Source of the DNA: a virus
Length of the DNA stretch: 64,000 nt
Virus record (IMG/VR): IMGVR_UViG_3300046542_000227
Span: 62,001-126,000 of that record
Reading direction: 5' to 3' (one strand)
Shown: in pieces, positions 1 through 9,714 of the stretch
Position numbering within the stretch: the stretch's first letter is position 1
Layout of the letters: each line of letters starts with the position of its first letter
The notes under the pieces: generated by a model
The model's input: the letters and a program-made list of their open reading frames with translations, nothing else
Told to the model about the DNA's origin: nothing
Databases searched by the model: none
Position numbers and translations under genes: made by a program

Positions 1-2
1 CT

Positions 3-3000
3 GCGGGTAACGCTGGACAAGGTGGCTTGGGGATGCTCCTCAAGACACTCATGCAGAACCCTGAAGACGCCGCTGGTGGTTTGGCCGGTGATCAGATCGC
101 CAGCTTCCTGCATTCTTCTGTTATTCCCTCGATCGCACGTCGTGCACGTCCGGGCATGAAGAAGGTCTCTGACAAACTGACTGGCGGTGGCGATAGCCGC
201 ATTGCCTACCTGCTCGACAACATGGCGTCGATGTCGCAAGACTTCGCTAACGATGCCAAGAACTCGACCGGTATGAAAGGTCAGTTGCAGAAAATGGTGA
301 AGATGTTTGCCCCACAATTCCGGGTCAATGACCTGGCCAAAACGGGTACTTATCAAACCATTAACCAACCTGCGCAGTTTAACCAAATGACGCAGCGTTC
401 TATCGTCGAAGTGATCCCGGGTTATCTGGCCCGAATCCTTCAAGAAACCCGCATGATTCGTACGGGTGATGACTCGATTGGGCGTGAGGTCTTTGACATC
501 ACTCGGGGCAACTTTGTCCAAGAGAAGAAGTCGCAAGACAATCTGGCCAAACGTGTCGTGGGCGGTAACGCACGTCGTTCGGTGAAGTACTCGCTGAACT
601 CTGCGGTCGACGGTTTTACTGAAGACGGTAGCGTGCTGTCGCCTGAAGCTCGCCATGCGCTGGAAGAACGTTTGCTGCGTGATGCGATGGAAGGTAAGCA
701 CTTCGATCCAGTGACCTACGTCAAGCCTGAAGGTTATGCCCCGGGTACCAGTGCTGCGGTACTGGCTGAACTGACTGAGTTCTTTAAGAAGCAGTTCAAG
801 TTCAGTGAAGACGGTCAGCTGGCGAAGTCGACTGCGAACTTTACCAAGCGTCAGGAGTTCTCCACCAAGTTCAACGACCTGCGTGACACAGTACGTAACC
901 CAATGGCTGAGATCGAACGGATCATGGCTTCGGGTAACACGACCCAACTGCGTGACTTGGGTATTGTGCACATTGTTGAAGGTGAAGACCGTATCAACTT
1001 TGCTGTGCTGCGTGAACTCTACCGTGACCTCGGTGATCCGAGTGCTAGTGGTGAGCCACCACCGATGCCATCGCCTACTGGTCCGTTGCTCAGCAAGCTG
1101 CGTAAGCGGTTGCGTGAAGGCAACGAAGAGATCAAGAAACGTAGCGGGCGGGTGCGTGCTCGCGTTCGTGGTTTGGGTGATCGTGCTAAGGGCGCACTGA
1201 GTGACATGGAAGGTCCAGATGTTACGGCCGTCACTGAAGCTTTCAATGCCTCTAAAGCGCAAGCGCTAGTCCATGCTGACGATGTAGCCAAGCGCGCTAC
1301 CGATCTGATGATCGCAGGTAAAGAAGGTGTCGTTATTAAGGCATCGGAAATTCTGAGCGGTGAACTGATCGATGTTACTACCCAGAAAGTCATCGGTCGG
1401 GTTGAGGACATTAAAGGTGAAGTCATTGACATCACTGGACGTGTGCGTCTGACTCGGGCTGACGTGGCTCAAGGGTTGGTCAACGGTGAAGGGCGCGTGC
1501 TGGATCTGCTCAAACATCTGCCGAAGGGTATTCCCCCAAGTGTGATGTCGATGTTGCATGGTCAGCGCCAGCAGATCGGGAACCTGATCACTGCTGAGAA
1601 CGGGGCGATGTCTCGGGTTAAGGACCTTTACCTCGAAGGTGCTAACGATCCGGTCATTAAAGCTTCGGGTCTGCGTGCTGGTGAATACATCGACGTGGCC
1701 ACCAAGAAGGTTTTGGAGACCATCGATGACATCAGTGGCGCGGTAGTCCGTAAGGACCGTCCCGATGAAGTCCTGTTCACCACTGAAGAAGCTGCCGAGA
1801 AGTTGGTTGACAATTCCGGTAAGCGCTTTAAGTCGAGCAAGATTCTCAAGTATCTGGCATGGGCTACAGGCAAGAGCTTCAGCATCACCGCAGGTATGGC
1901 TTCGATCGGTTTGGCGGTTGCTCGCAAGATCGGGATGTTCGTTGCCAAGAAACTGACTGGTCTGGATGCTTACCTGCCTCCGGGTCGTGAGCCAATCCTC
2001 ACAACGTCCAAACTCAAACGTGGCGAGTACTACAACGAAGATGGTTCGGTGATCAAGTCGTTTGACGATCTCCGTGACGGTGTGTACACCGCTGATGGGA
2101 ATCTGCTGGTAGACCCAGACGACATTCCTAACCTGATCAACCGTGACGGCACTAAGCACACTGCGGCTAAACACCGTAGTAAGATTCGTAAGATCGCCAA
2201 GAAGATTGCCGGTCTGCCGATGGCTGCCGCTAAAGGCATTGGTAAGTTCTGGTGGAAACAGACCAAAGCTTACTATAAAGGCATGGGTAACATGGTTGCC
2301 AACAAGTTTGGTAAATCTAAAGCCAATGCTCAAGACTACAACGACAAGTTCATTACCCCTACCGATGGCCTGCTGGGCCAGATGCTCAACCTGCTGGACA
2401 AACGCCTACCTAAGGAAGCTGCGAAGGAAGGTAGCTGGCAAGATAAGCTCCAAGAAGCAGAAGCGGCTGCTAAGGCTAAGAAGGAAGGCACTAAAGCTGA
2501 ACGTGCTAACCGGAAGAAGGAAGCTGGGGGTGGGTTACTCGGTGGACTGGCGAAACTCTTGGGTCGGGGGAAGAAAGACGACGAGGAAGAGGAAGGCGGT
2601 GGTGACACCAACATCGATCTCGGTGGTGGCGAGGGTGGTGAAGGTAACGACCGGAAGAAGAATCGTAAGGTTCGTAAGAAGCCTCGCGGTAAGCTCGGTC
2701 GTGGCTGGGACAAACTGGCAAATACTAAACTCGGTAAGGGTGTAGGTCGCTTCGGTGGCAATGCTCTAATGCGAGGTGGTGGTACTGCAGCACGTTTGGC
2801 TGGGACTGGCGCCCGGGTGGCTGGCAGTGCGTTGCTAGGTGGTCTTGAGTTTGGTGCTTTGGGTCTGGGTGGTCTGGCTTCTGGTGCAGCCTCTATGGCT
2901 GGTACTGGCTTGGCCATGGCGGGTTCTGCTGCTGCGGCAGCGGGTACTGCGATCCTCGGTGTGTTGGCTTCGCCTGTGGTACTGGGTGCATTGGCAGTAG

Positions 3001-5897
3001 GTGCTGTAGCTGCCGGTGGTTATTGGTTGTGGAACCGGTCGAACAAAGTAAGCGGTGATTTCCGTGAACTGCGTTTGATGCAATACGGGATCGACTCCAC
3101 CAGTGACAAGCTGAAGATCCTCGAACTGGAAGCGTACTTGGAAACCTTCTCTCAGAAGGGTGCTGAGCCATCGCTGAACGTATCGGGTACCGATCCGAAG
3201 AAGATCTTTGAGATCATGGACATCGACGAAGACGAACCGGAGTCCATCGTTCGGATGGCTCGTTGGCTCGAACTGCGCTTTAAGCCAGTGTTCTTCGCTT
3301 GGTTGCGTGCCATGCACCAGCTCACCCCAACCGGTGTAGCTATCAACGAACTCGACGACAAACTTCCTGACGAAGCGAAGTATGACTTCTTCAACATCGT
3401 GAAGACGGTGCCGAATACAGTCTACGCTCAGCTGGGCAATCCGTTGGATGAAGATCCAATTGAGATTACCGCTGAGGACATCAACGCTAAAGTCACTGAA
3501 CTGATCGACAAATGGAAAGACAAGGCTAAGGCTAAAGACGAACAGAAGACGGGTGACACTACAGGGGCTACGGCGATTGTACCTCCGGGCGGTTCTAAGC
3601 CGGAAGACAAGGACAAGCCTAAAGCGGACGGCGCTGACAAACCTAAGGATGCTGAGAAGTCTAGTGCGTGGTATAGCATCAAGGCTGGCGCTAAAGGTCT
3701 GATGGGTGCGGTACCGGGTGCTGCTGCTATTGGTGGGCTGATCTCTGCTGTTAAAGAGGATTGGTTCGGCAAGATGTTCAGCGGTGCTTCGACGGCGGCC
3801 AAGATTGTAGCGACACCAGCATTGCTGGGTGGCATGGTCCTGAAGTCTGCGGTGATGATGGTTGGTGCTTTCAAGGCTGACAAACTCACCACGTTGCAAG
3901 CAGTGCGTGTACGTGCCTACGGGCGCATGCAGCTCGATGAGAAAACCATCAGTGCACTGTTTGAGTCTGAAGCCGAACTCTACAAACAAGTTCGTTACGA
4001 TACGGAAGGCCAGGCTTACTACGATGGCAACCTCGATCAGCTGATCGGCACCATGGCTAACATCTTTGGTGTGGACGTGACGGATGCAACCAGTCGCAAG
4101 GCTCAAGAGTTTACTGCTTGGATCCTGCAACGATTCATTCCTACCGGTCTGGCCTACTTTGCTGCGGTTAAGCAGAAGGGCAACGCCATTACCCCGAGCC
4201 GCGTTGAAACGGCTTTGGATGATGACGCTAAACTGTCGGTGGCCAATGCGTTGATGGTTGCTACCTACGAGATGAACGGGGAACAGATCTCTGTCTGGAA
4301 AGCCAACACGTTCTTTAATAACGGAACGTCCAGTCTGGACGCACTCAAGGCTGCGGCTGAGAAAGAGACAGCTGTCCTCAAAGAAGCGGCGGCGAAGGCT
4401 AAGTTAGCTTCTCCGGGTACTTCGGTTAAGGAACAAGAGAACCAAGAGAAGACCCAAGCGCGTACGACTGCTGAAAAGATCATGGATGGGGTTTCTAACC
4501 TCGGTGATAGCCTAAAGGAGAAATTCTCAAGCTTCGCTGACGGGGTGAAAGAATCCATCGGTGGTGCAGTCAACAGCGTTAAAGACTTCTTGGGTATGGG
4601 TCCGGGTGGCAAGAACGCTCAGACACCAGCTCCGTCTGCTTATAACACCGCGTACACCCCAGGTGGCACGTTGGAGCAGAAGGGTTCTACCTACTCGGCG
4701 TTTGCTGAGGGTAATGGTGGTGCTTGGAACAGCATCCCACTGCCTAAGTCGAACAAGTCCCGTGAAGCAGCAATGGAAACCCTGCGGGCCATTCAGGCCA
4801 TGACTGGGGTTGACGCAGAATTGCTGGCTACGTTTGCATCGATGGAGTCGAACTTTGACTACACGGTAAAAGCGGGAACGTCTTCGGCTACAGGTTGGTT
4901 CCAGTTCATCGACAAAACTTGGGACGGCATGCTTAAAGAACATGCTTCCAAATACGGCATCCCACCAGACAACAAGGACCGCTATTTGCGGAAGGACCCA
5001 CGGATCAACGGTCTGATGGGTGCTGAGTTCCTGAAGGGTAACTACAAGATTCTGGCTAAGGCATTGGGGCGTGCACCGACCGATACCGACCTGTACTTTG
5101 CTCACTTCTTGGGCCCACAGACAGCCGCTGGTTTCTTGAAGCGCGATCGGAATGCTATCGCAGCAAGTTTCTATCCAGATCAAGCTGGTGCTAACCGTAG
5201 CATCTTCTACAAGTCTACTGGTCAACCACGCACCATCGGTGAAGTCTACGACATCTTCGATGGCAAGGTACGCAAACACCGTAAGGGTGGGGGTGGTACT
5301 GATGTGGGTACAGCGACCACCGCAGTCGATCCACAGAAGGCGGCGGATGAGCAGGCCAAGGCAGTACAGGCCAGCGCAGACATCAAACCTCCAGCAGATC
5401 CAGTTACAGGTGAAGTAGGGACAAACCCGACAGGTGGTAACCCGAACGATAGCCTGAACATGACTGCAGATAAAGCAGCAGCACCAATGCGGATGGGTGA
5501 TCCATCGCAAGCCGGTCAGGGTGGTGGCGGTACAGCACCTTCTGGCGGTAGCAATCCAACTGTAGGCTCTGGGCAAGATCTGCCAGAGCGTAAGCAGGCT
5601 ATGGATGAAGCGATGCAGAAAGCCGCTGCAGGTGATAAAGCGCGTCAAGCAGCGAATCAAGAGAAGCAAGCGTTGTCGGCTACTTCGATGGATTTGATGC
5701 AAGAACAGTTGACCACTCAGCAACAGATGCGCGATTTGTTGAAGACCATTGCAGACAAACTGGGTTCCCCAGTCCAAGCAGCGCCAGCAGCACCGGCACC
5801 GGCCAGCAGCAAATCGGGTAATGATATGGGTAATCAACAAGCGCAAGCTGGGCGACAAGCGGGCAATGCCCCAACGCCAATCTCCTTCGCGCGATAA
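3..5897 (+). CDS. Giant virion protein with lytic transglycosylase (SLT) domain, 5' end outside window
   Basis: The frame is open to the window edge, so the true start probably lies upstream; residues here count from the first Met at 27 (1956 aa). Near residues 1578-1722 is an SLT/GH23 domain: catalytic Glu in SMESNF (about 1606), then GWFQF and a late YFAHFLG segment. Such domains cut peptidoglycan during DNA injection. N-terminal to this are three degenerate repeats of about 60 aa starting near 435, 542 and 655 (pattern VIKAS..L..GEYIDV.T.KV), a charged Lys/Glu region, a Gly/Ala-rich hydrophobic stretch at about 925-1002 that could cross a membrane, and two related blocks of about 115 aa (near 1012 and 1288). 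The C-terminus is low complexity (Gly, Ala, Gln). It may be a tape-measure or injected inner-virion protein; that role is inferred. A terminator follows at once. Confidence 0.85.
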   Translation, partial: AGNAGQGGLGMLLKTLMQNPEDAAGGLAGDQIASFLHSSVIPSIARRARPGMKKVSDKLTGGGDSRIAYLLDNMASMSQDFANDAKNSTGMKGQLQKMVKMFAPQFRVNDLAKTGTYQTINQPAQFNQMTQRSIVEVIPGYLARILQETRMIRTGDDSIGREVFDITRGNFVQEKKSQDNLAKRVVGGNARRSVKYSLNSAVDGFTEDGSVLSPEARHALEERLLRDAMEGKHFDPVTYVKPEGYAPGTSAAVLAELTEFFKKQFKFSEDGQLAKSTANFTKRQEFSTKFNDLRDTVRNPMAEIERIMASGNTTQLRDLGIVHIVEGEDRINFAVLRELYRDLGDPSASGEPPPMPSPTGPLLSKLRKRLREGNEEIKKRSGRVRARVRGLGDRAKGALSDMEGPDVTAVTEAFNASKAQALVHADDVAKRATDLMIAGKEGVVIKASEILSGELIDVTTQKVIGRVEDIKGEVIDITGRVRLTRADVAQGLVNGEGRVLDLLKHLPKGIPPSVMSMLHGQRQQIGNLITAENGAMSRVKDLYLEGANDPVIKASGLRAGEYIDVATKKVLETIDDISGAVVRKDRPDEVLFTTEEAAEKLVDNSGKRFKSSKILKYLAWATGKSFSITAGMASIGLAVARKIGMFVAKKLTGLDAYLPPGREPILTTSKLKRGEYYNEDGSVIKSFDDLRDGVYTADGNLLVDPDDIPNLINRDGTKHTAAKHRSKIRKIAKKIAGLPMAAAKGIGKFWWKQTKAYYKGMGNMVANKFGKSKANAQDYNDKFITPTDGLLGQMLNLLDKRLPKEAAKEGSWQDKLQEAEAAAKAKKEGTKAERANRKKEAGGGLLGGLAKLLGRGKKDDEEEEGGGDTNIDLGGGEGGEGNDRKKNRKVRKKPRGKLGRGWDKLANTKLGKGVGRFGGNALMRGGGTAARLAGTGARVAGSALLGGLEFGALGLGGLASGAASMAGTGLAMAGSAAAAAGTAILGVLASPVVLGALAVGAVAAGGYWLWNRSNKVSGDFRELRLMQYGIDSTSDKLKILELEAYLETFSQKGAEPSLNVSGTDPKKIFEIMDIDEDEPESIVRMARWLELRFKPVFFAWLRAMHQLTPTGVAINELDDKLPDEAKYDFFNIVKTVPNTVYAQLGNPLDEDPIEITAEDINAKVTELIDKWKDKAKAKDEQKTGDTTGATAIVPPGGSKPEDKDKPKADGADKPKDAEKSSAWYSIKAGAKGLMGAVPGAAAIGGLISAVKEDWFGKMFSGASTAAKIVATPALLGGMVLKSAVMMVGAFKADKLTTLQAVRVRAYGRMQLDEKTISALFESEAELYKQVRYDTEGQAYYDGNLDQLIGTMANIFGVDVTDATSRKAQEFTAWILQRFIPTGLAYFAAVKQKGNAITPSRVETALDDDAKLSVANALMVATYEMNGEQISVWKANTFFNNGTSSLDALKAAAEKETAVLKEAAAKAKLASPGTSVKEQENQEKTQARTTAEKIMDGVSNLGDSLKEKFSSFADGVKESIGGAVNSVKDFLGMGPGGKNAQTPAPSAYNTAYTPGGTLEQKGSTYSAFAEGNGGAWNSIPLPKSNKSREAAMETLRAIQAMTGVDAELLATFASMESNFDYTVKAGTSSATGWFQFIDKTWDGMLKEHASKYGIPPDNKDRYLRKDPRINGLMGAEFLKGNYKILAKALGRAPTDTDLYFAHFLGPQTAAGFLKRDRNAIAASFYPDQAGANRSIFYKSTGQPRTIGEVYDIFDGKVRKHRKGGGGTDVGTATTAVDPQKAADEQAKAVQASADIKPPADPVTGEVGTNPTGGNPNDSLNMTADKAAAPMRMGDPSQAGQGGGGTAPSGGSNPTVGSGQDLPERKQAMDEAMQKAAAGDKARQAANQEKQALSATSMDLMQEQLTTQQQMRDLLKTIADKLGSPVQAAPAAPAPASSKSGNDMGNQQAQAGRQAGNAPTPISFAR

Positions 5898-5903
5898 GCA
5901 TAA

Positions 5904-5932
5904 GCCCTCCCCGCTTGGGGAGGGTTCTTTTT
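5904..5932 (+). terminator. Rho-independent terminator
   Basis: Eight-bp GC stem CCCTCCCC/GGGGAGGG with GCTT loop followed by TTCTTTTT, preceded by a GCATAAG arm, directly after the giant virion gene. Confidence 0.85.
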
Positions 5933-5948
5933 CGTCCAGAGGTTTGCT

Positions 5949-7922
5949 ATGGCTGAGATTGATCGTGGTAGCATCTGGCTACGCCACGCGTTTCTTATTC
6001 CGACTGACAGTAGTGCGCTGTCGTATGGTAGTGGCACTAAACGTCGGCATGCCACATCGGCTGCGTTCAAGTTCACTAACACCTCACTGGGTGGCAACTA
6101 CGCCATCAACAACCCACCACAGTTCACTCGCTTCTGCGATATCCGCCATCCTGGTCGGGGTCGTACTAAGGAGCAAGCGAAGTATGGCATGGGGCGTTAC
6201 TACAGTGAGGCGATCGATGACACCAAAGACGTTATTCACGTCACCATGGGTGTTCCCCGTTTCTCCAGCTGGACGTCGTTCTTCACGAACTTCTATGACC
6301 GTCACGCTGCACAGTTAGCCAACACCGGTCGTGGTACCGACGTGTGGTTTGAGTTGGGTAACATCGGCGGGCACTTGGTGACCCTCCCGTTCCAACCGAT
6401 CATCATCGGGGTAACCGGTGTATCGCGGGTTATGAACTTCCTCGCGAAGTCTCAGCCCTCGAAGTGGTATTACTTCAAGCCGACCATGCACACGTATTGG
6501 TCTGCGGTAAACACCATCGCCAACGAATTCGCCATCGGCTTGGGTTTGATCCCCCGTGTCTTTGGTGGTACGCAGAAGGAACTGGAAGATCCGGGCTATG
6601 CGGTAACAGATGCCGACCGTGCTCGTTTCAACCAGATGTTCCCTGACCTGTTCCGTAAGGACGGTTCGATTGACGTAATGGCGTTGTCTCTTCGGACACA
6701 GCGTATCTCGAACGCCTCGCAAGACGCGTTTAAGAAAGTCAACGAATCGGCTACTAGTGTTAAACAGCTACGGGCCGAGGTTGAGAAGTACGTACAGGAA
6801 GTCCCTGCGGATCCAAACCCTGGGGTCGATGCCCGTAAGTTCTTCTTAGACTACATCAAAGAAGAGAAGCCTAAAGGTGGTGACTTAACCTCTAACGAAA
6901 GCTTCTCCTCGTGGGGTGAGCTGTCAGGTGTGTACGGGATGATCCGTGCTTACCAAAACGACGGTAGTCAATTCGTAACGTTCCGGGTTAACCATACTGG
7001 TACGGTATCGGAATCCTTCAGTAACCAAACTGAAGCGGTGGGTGTAGCGTCACAGTTGAACACCAAGGTTAAGGAAGGTCGTGCTGCCAGCTATGACTTC
7101 ATGGGTGGTAACATCACTGACGTAATCGGTACAGCATTCCAAGGTCTGAAGTCTGTGGCTGCGGGTGTACTGAACTCGGTGAACGCCTCGGGTGCTGCGG
7201 TACTGACCGGTGCTGCGTTTGTTGACGTACCTGAGATGTGGTCGGGTTCGACTGCCAACCTGCCTACTGCTGAATTTACGATTCCGTTGCCATGTGCTTA
7301 CGGGAACGTGATGTCACGCTTTATCAACATGTACATTCCAATCGCGATGATCCTACCGATGGGCTTACCCCTCTCGGCTGGTCGTTCTGCGTATACCTCG
7401 CCGTACATCTGTCAGGTCTTCCAGAAAGGCCGTGTGCAGAAACAGCTTTGTATCGTGGACAACATCACCATTACCCGTGGTACCGGTAATGTGGGTTGGA
7501 ACGCTGAAAAACACATGCTCGGTGCTGAAGTGTCTATTTCCTTTAAGGATTTGTCAAGCGTCATGCACATCCCGATCAAAGGTGGCTTTGCCTCGGGGAG
7601 CTGGCTGGATACCGCTGTAAAGGGTACTACTGTATTGGCTGCTGAAACACTGGGTGGTGACAAGTTGGAAGCTGTGGCACACATGGCAACCAACGGTGCC
7701 GTCTGGGATGAACAGAGCCTGTTCCAAGACTACGTCGCCTCTCTGACGTCGCAGTCATTCGCAGATACGTACTTTGTCGGTAACCGGATTAACCTGAATG
7801 TTACGCGGGCTATGCAAGACTTCACCAACTGGCGTAGTCCGTCTAACTTCCTGTCGTGGGCACTCGATGGGGATGTAGCGAGGTCACTCTCTGCGTTTGC
7901 ACAATCTACCGACCGTCTTTAA
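5949..7922 (+). CDS. Probable virion structural protein, 657 aa
   Basis: Long soluble-looking protein placed right after the transglycosylase virion gene, with AGAGG upstream of the ATG. The first 120 residues are Gly/Tyr/Arg rich. A Gly/Ala-rich segment near 391-423 might be amphipathic or membrane-interacting. From about 427 onward the pattern looks like a beta-rich domain ([11 protein letters not shown], then [11 protein letters not shown] and [11 protein letters not shown]), reminiscent of baseplate or tail-spike hub domains of large myophages. I do not recognise the exact family; a baseplate or tail role rests on position and size. Confidence 0.75.
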   Translation: MAEIDRGSIWLRHAFLIPTDSSALSYGSGTKRRHATSAAFKFTNTSLGGNYAINNPPQFTRFCDIRHPGRGRTKEQAKYGMGRYYSEAIDDTKDVIHVTMGVPRFSSWTSFFTNFYDRHAAQLANTGRGTDVWFELGNIGGHLVTLPFQPIIIGVTGVSRVMNFLAKSQPSKWYYFKPTMHTYWSAVNTIANEFAIGLGLIPRVFGGTQKELEDPGYAVTDADRARFNQMFPDLFRKDGSIDVMALSLRTQRISNASQDAFKKVNESATSVKQLRAEVEKYVQEVPADPNPGVDARKFFLDYIKEEKPKGGDLTSNESFSSWGELSGVYGMIRAYQNDGSQFVTFRVNHTGTVSESFSNQTEAVGVASQLNTKVKEGRAASYDFMGGNITDVIGTAFQGLKSVAAGVLNSVNASGAAVLTGAAFVDVPEMWSGSTANLPTAEFTIPLPCAYGNVMSRFINMYIPIAMILPMGLPLSAGRSAYTSPYICQVFQKGRVQKQLCIVDNITITRGTGNVGWNAEKHMLGAEVSISFKDLSSVMHIPIKGGFASGSWLDTAVKGTTVLAAETLGGDKLEAVAHMATNGAVWDEQSLFQDYVASLTSQSFADTYFVGNRINLNVTRAMQDFTNWRSPSNFLSWALDGDVARSLSAFAQSTDRL

Positions 7923-7935
7923 TGGGGATGTAAAA

Positions 7936-8181
7936 ATGAAACAGATGCTTCTGAAGTTCTTCCTGCGTGGTACGCTGGCCATCGTGCTGGCCGATCGTGG
8001 TAAAGTCAAATTGGCCGTTGGCTTGGCTGAAGCCAGCTACGACGAAGGTGACAAGCCATTCACCCGCCGTGGGCGTGTGTATCGCTTCATCAAAGAGCAG
8101 GCGCCTGCCGGTACTGAGAAGTATCTGCTCGATGCTGGCACCGAAGCTGCTCAAGCTTTGGATGCGTTGTCGCGCAAATAA
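7936..8181 (+). CDS. Small basic protein, 81 aa, unknown
   Basis: Begins at the ATG after GGGGATGTAAAA, 13 nt downstream of the 657-aa structural gene, so probably co-transcribed with it. The N-terminus is hydrophobic and basic (MKQMLLKFFLRGTLAIVLAD), the middle is charged (RRGRVYRF) and the end is Ala-rich and helical. No family recognised. A terminator hairpin follows. Confidence 0.7.
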   Translation: MKQMLLKFFLRGTLAIVLADRGKVKLAVGLAEASYDEGDKPFTRRGRVYRFIKEQAPAGTEKYLLDAGTEAAQALDALSRK

Positions 8182-8192
8182 AAACTGACTGA

Positions 8193-8228
8193 GCCGAAGG
8201 TATGGGGAAACCTGTACCTTCAGCTTTT
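8193..8228 (+). terminator. Hairpin terminator with TTATGTCC tail
   Basis: Stem GAAGGTA/TACCTTC followed by AGCTTTTATGTCC, ending just before the SD of the next gene. Confidence 0.6.
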
Positions 8229-8248
8229 ATGTCCTTAGGAGGATTGTC

Positions 8249-8659
8249 ATGAAAGAAGCATTGGAATGGTTAGAACAAAACGGTAAGGGACCAACCCTGG
8301 TTAATCCCAAGAACGTCACGTGGGAACGTGGTCCGATCAATCCTGAGTCGGGTGCACCGAACACTTACGTAGTCTCGGGTTTCGATCTGTCGACTAACCC
8401 TGAAGCCCAAGACGGACTGCAGTCAGAGCTGACCATCTATTTCCAGAACGGTGTGCTGCCTGAAGTTGGGGCTAACGGTGTAACGCCACAGATCCTGCTG
8501 GAACTGATGATCGATCGTTTCGAACATTACCAAGCTGGTGCTTTGGCCTGTGAAGAAAATGACCTCGCATTACAAGGTATGCGTGATGCAGTTGCGGCGA
8601 TTAAACAACGCCAAGCTGGTCGTGCTGAACGTGGTGTCTTGAACACCATGCAGAAATGA
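8249..8659 (+). CDS. Tad1/Acb2-like cyclic-nucleotide sponge (anti-Thoeris/anti-CBASS candidate), 136 aa
   Basis: Strong SD (TTAGGAGG) and ATG. Residues 60-135 match the pattern I know from phage Tad1-type proteins: a beta strand with YFQNG (64-68), PEVGANGVT (71-79), a helix LLELMIDRFEHYQ (83-95), AGALACEENDLAL (96-108), a second helix and an ERGV near the C-terminus. In the family the usual forms are FQNGPIKEVGVNG, IDRL..FQ, ACRENALAL and RGVEGT; the divergence here is Cys-Glu-Glu-Asn for CREN and RGVLNT for RGVEGT. Tad1 and Acb2 proteins bind and sequester signalling cyclic nucleotides made by Thoeris or CBASS. Family assignment is from memory of motifs; ligand specificity is unknown. Confidence 0.72.
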   Translation: MKEALEWLEQNGKGPTLVNPKNVTWERGPINPESGAPNTYVVSGFDLSTNPEAQDGLQSELTIYFQNGVLPEVGANGVTPQILLELMIDRFEHYQAGALACEENDLALQGMRDAVAAIKQRQAGRAERGVLNTMQK

Positions 8660-8733
8660 GTGCCTACGAAGCCGCTGTCATGCACGGCTTTAAAGGTGAC
8701 TACGATGCCTGGTATCGAATCGTTACTCAATGA
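8656..8733 (+). CDS. 25-aa microprotein with GFKG(x)nW motif, translationally coupled
   Basis: The ATG overlaps the previous stop (ATGA). The product is short: AYEAAVMHGFKGDYDAWYR is its core. This matches the small motif [AY]..A...GF.G[TD]...W common in phage tail-fibre and structural proteins and also present in the last gene of this window (AAFKKGFKGTQEEWVEFL). It could be a standalone motif peptide or a remnant of a larger gene. Too short for certainty. Confidence 0.45.
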   Translation: MSAYEAAVMHGFKGDYDAWYRIVTQ

Positions 8734-8760
8734 TAACCTCTGATTCAAAAGAATCTTAGG

Positions 8761-8770
8761 TCTATATCAC
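8761..8770 (+). promoter_or_regulatory. TCTATATCAC promoter-like box
   Basis: Exact copy of the recurring box, in a 207-nt gap before the gene at 8941. The leader between also contains a possible CTCCAGA/TCTGGAG stem. Confidence 0.6.
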
Positions 8771-8940
8771 GGACATGGTAAGCGATAGTGAACCCAGCTG
8801 TGCTGCTGCTTTAGAAACAAACCTAAACTTTATCCGCAAGGCTAAGGTCGGCGATGGACTCCAGAATCAAGGCCTAGTGTCAATCTCTCTGGAGCAGCTA
8901 AGCAGTTGTGTAAACTATCGACCAACACTGAGGTGACACA

Positions 8941-9633
8941 ATGTCCCAGTCTCTCAAAGATCTCATTGCTGCAAACTATCGCAGATTCACTTGGGCCAAC
9001 CATATGGATCCTGCGTTTGGTGAGTATGCACTAGGTGTCGCTCTCGATGTGTTCCAGAATTGGGCACGTGACGAGATCGCATCGCGAGAGCATTTGGTGT
9101 CTGGTAACATTGTGCTATCGCAGTGGTTCGACGAACAATCTGTTCCGATGGTAGCTGAGCTACTAACGGACACCAACTTTCAAACATCCGCTAACGGAAC
9201 CGATGACATGACTGACAAGAACCCTATCGCTAAAACTCTGGCCGTTGTTGAGCGTCACGATCTGGAAGCCAAGATCAAGCTCAACGAGAACAACACCATC
9301 TTCATCCCTGAAGACCTGGTGGAAACCACGGCGGCCATGGACGCTGGTCTGACCATGGACCAAGTGAAGAAGTTCGAGAAGGCTAAGGGCGAACTGCTCC
9401 CGGCCGTAACTTACGTCGCCGGCAAGCTGTCGGTAGACGCCTTCAAGGCTGACCCGAACCTGTCCGAAACCGGCTTCAGCTACAATGTCGGTAAAACGGA
9501 AAAGGTTTCCGGTGTGTTCAGTCGCGACTCCAAAGAGCATGTGGTGGTCGTGGTCGAAACCACGCATCGCAATGCCGAGTTCAATCGTGTCGCCGCTGGC
9601 CTCAACTCGATGTTCGACGACATCAACTCCTGA
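8941..9633 (+). CDS. C-terminal FDDIN-family protein, 230 aa
   Basis: SD GAGGTGA, ATG. Unknown function. The C-terminus reads RVAAGLNSMFDDINS, the clearest example of the C-terminal signature shared by at least ten proteins here. The N-terminal 85 residues (Trp/Phe rich, helical) differ in character from the rest and from other members; the central part is Glu/Lys rich. It has its own promoter box and a terminator after the stop, so it appears to be a single-gene unit. Confidence 0.85.
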   Translation: MSQSLKDLIAANYRRFTWANHMDPAFGEYALGVALDVFQNWARDEIASREHLVSGNIVLSQWFDEQSVPMVAELLTDTNFQTSANGTDDMTDKNPIAKTLAVVERHDLEAKIKLNENNTIFIPEDLVETTAAMDAGLTMDQVKKFEKAKGELLPAVTYVAGKLSVDAFKADPNLSETGFSYNVGKTEKVSGVFSRDSKEHVVVVVETTHRNAEFNRVAAGLNSMFDDINS

Positions 9634-9654
9634 CGTCGTCTGCTGTAACTGAGA

Positions 9655-9687
9655 GGGAGCCTTCGGGCTCCTTCTATTATTCTTTTT
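9655..9687 (+). terminator. Rho-independent terminator
   Basis: GGAGCC-TTCG-GGCTCC stem followed by a T-rich tract ending in CTTTTT. Confidence 0.85.
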
Positions 9688-9714
9688 AAATTCTCAACCA
9701 CGCAATAAGGATCG

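Noticed and set aside
2835-4130. Long minus-strand ORF (431 aa) over the giant virion gene
   Set aside because: It mirrors the codon pattern of the real gene, has no SD, and its protein is low-complexity with no recognisable domain.
4527-5858. Long minus-strand ORF (443 aa) over the transglycosylase domain
   Set aside because: Antisense to a recognised enzyme domain; Cys/Trp-rich implausible product.
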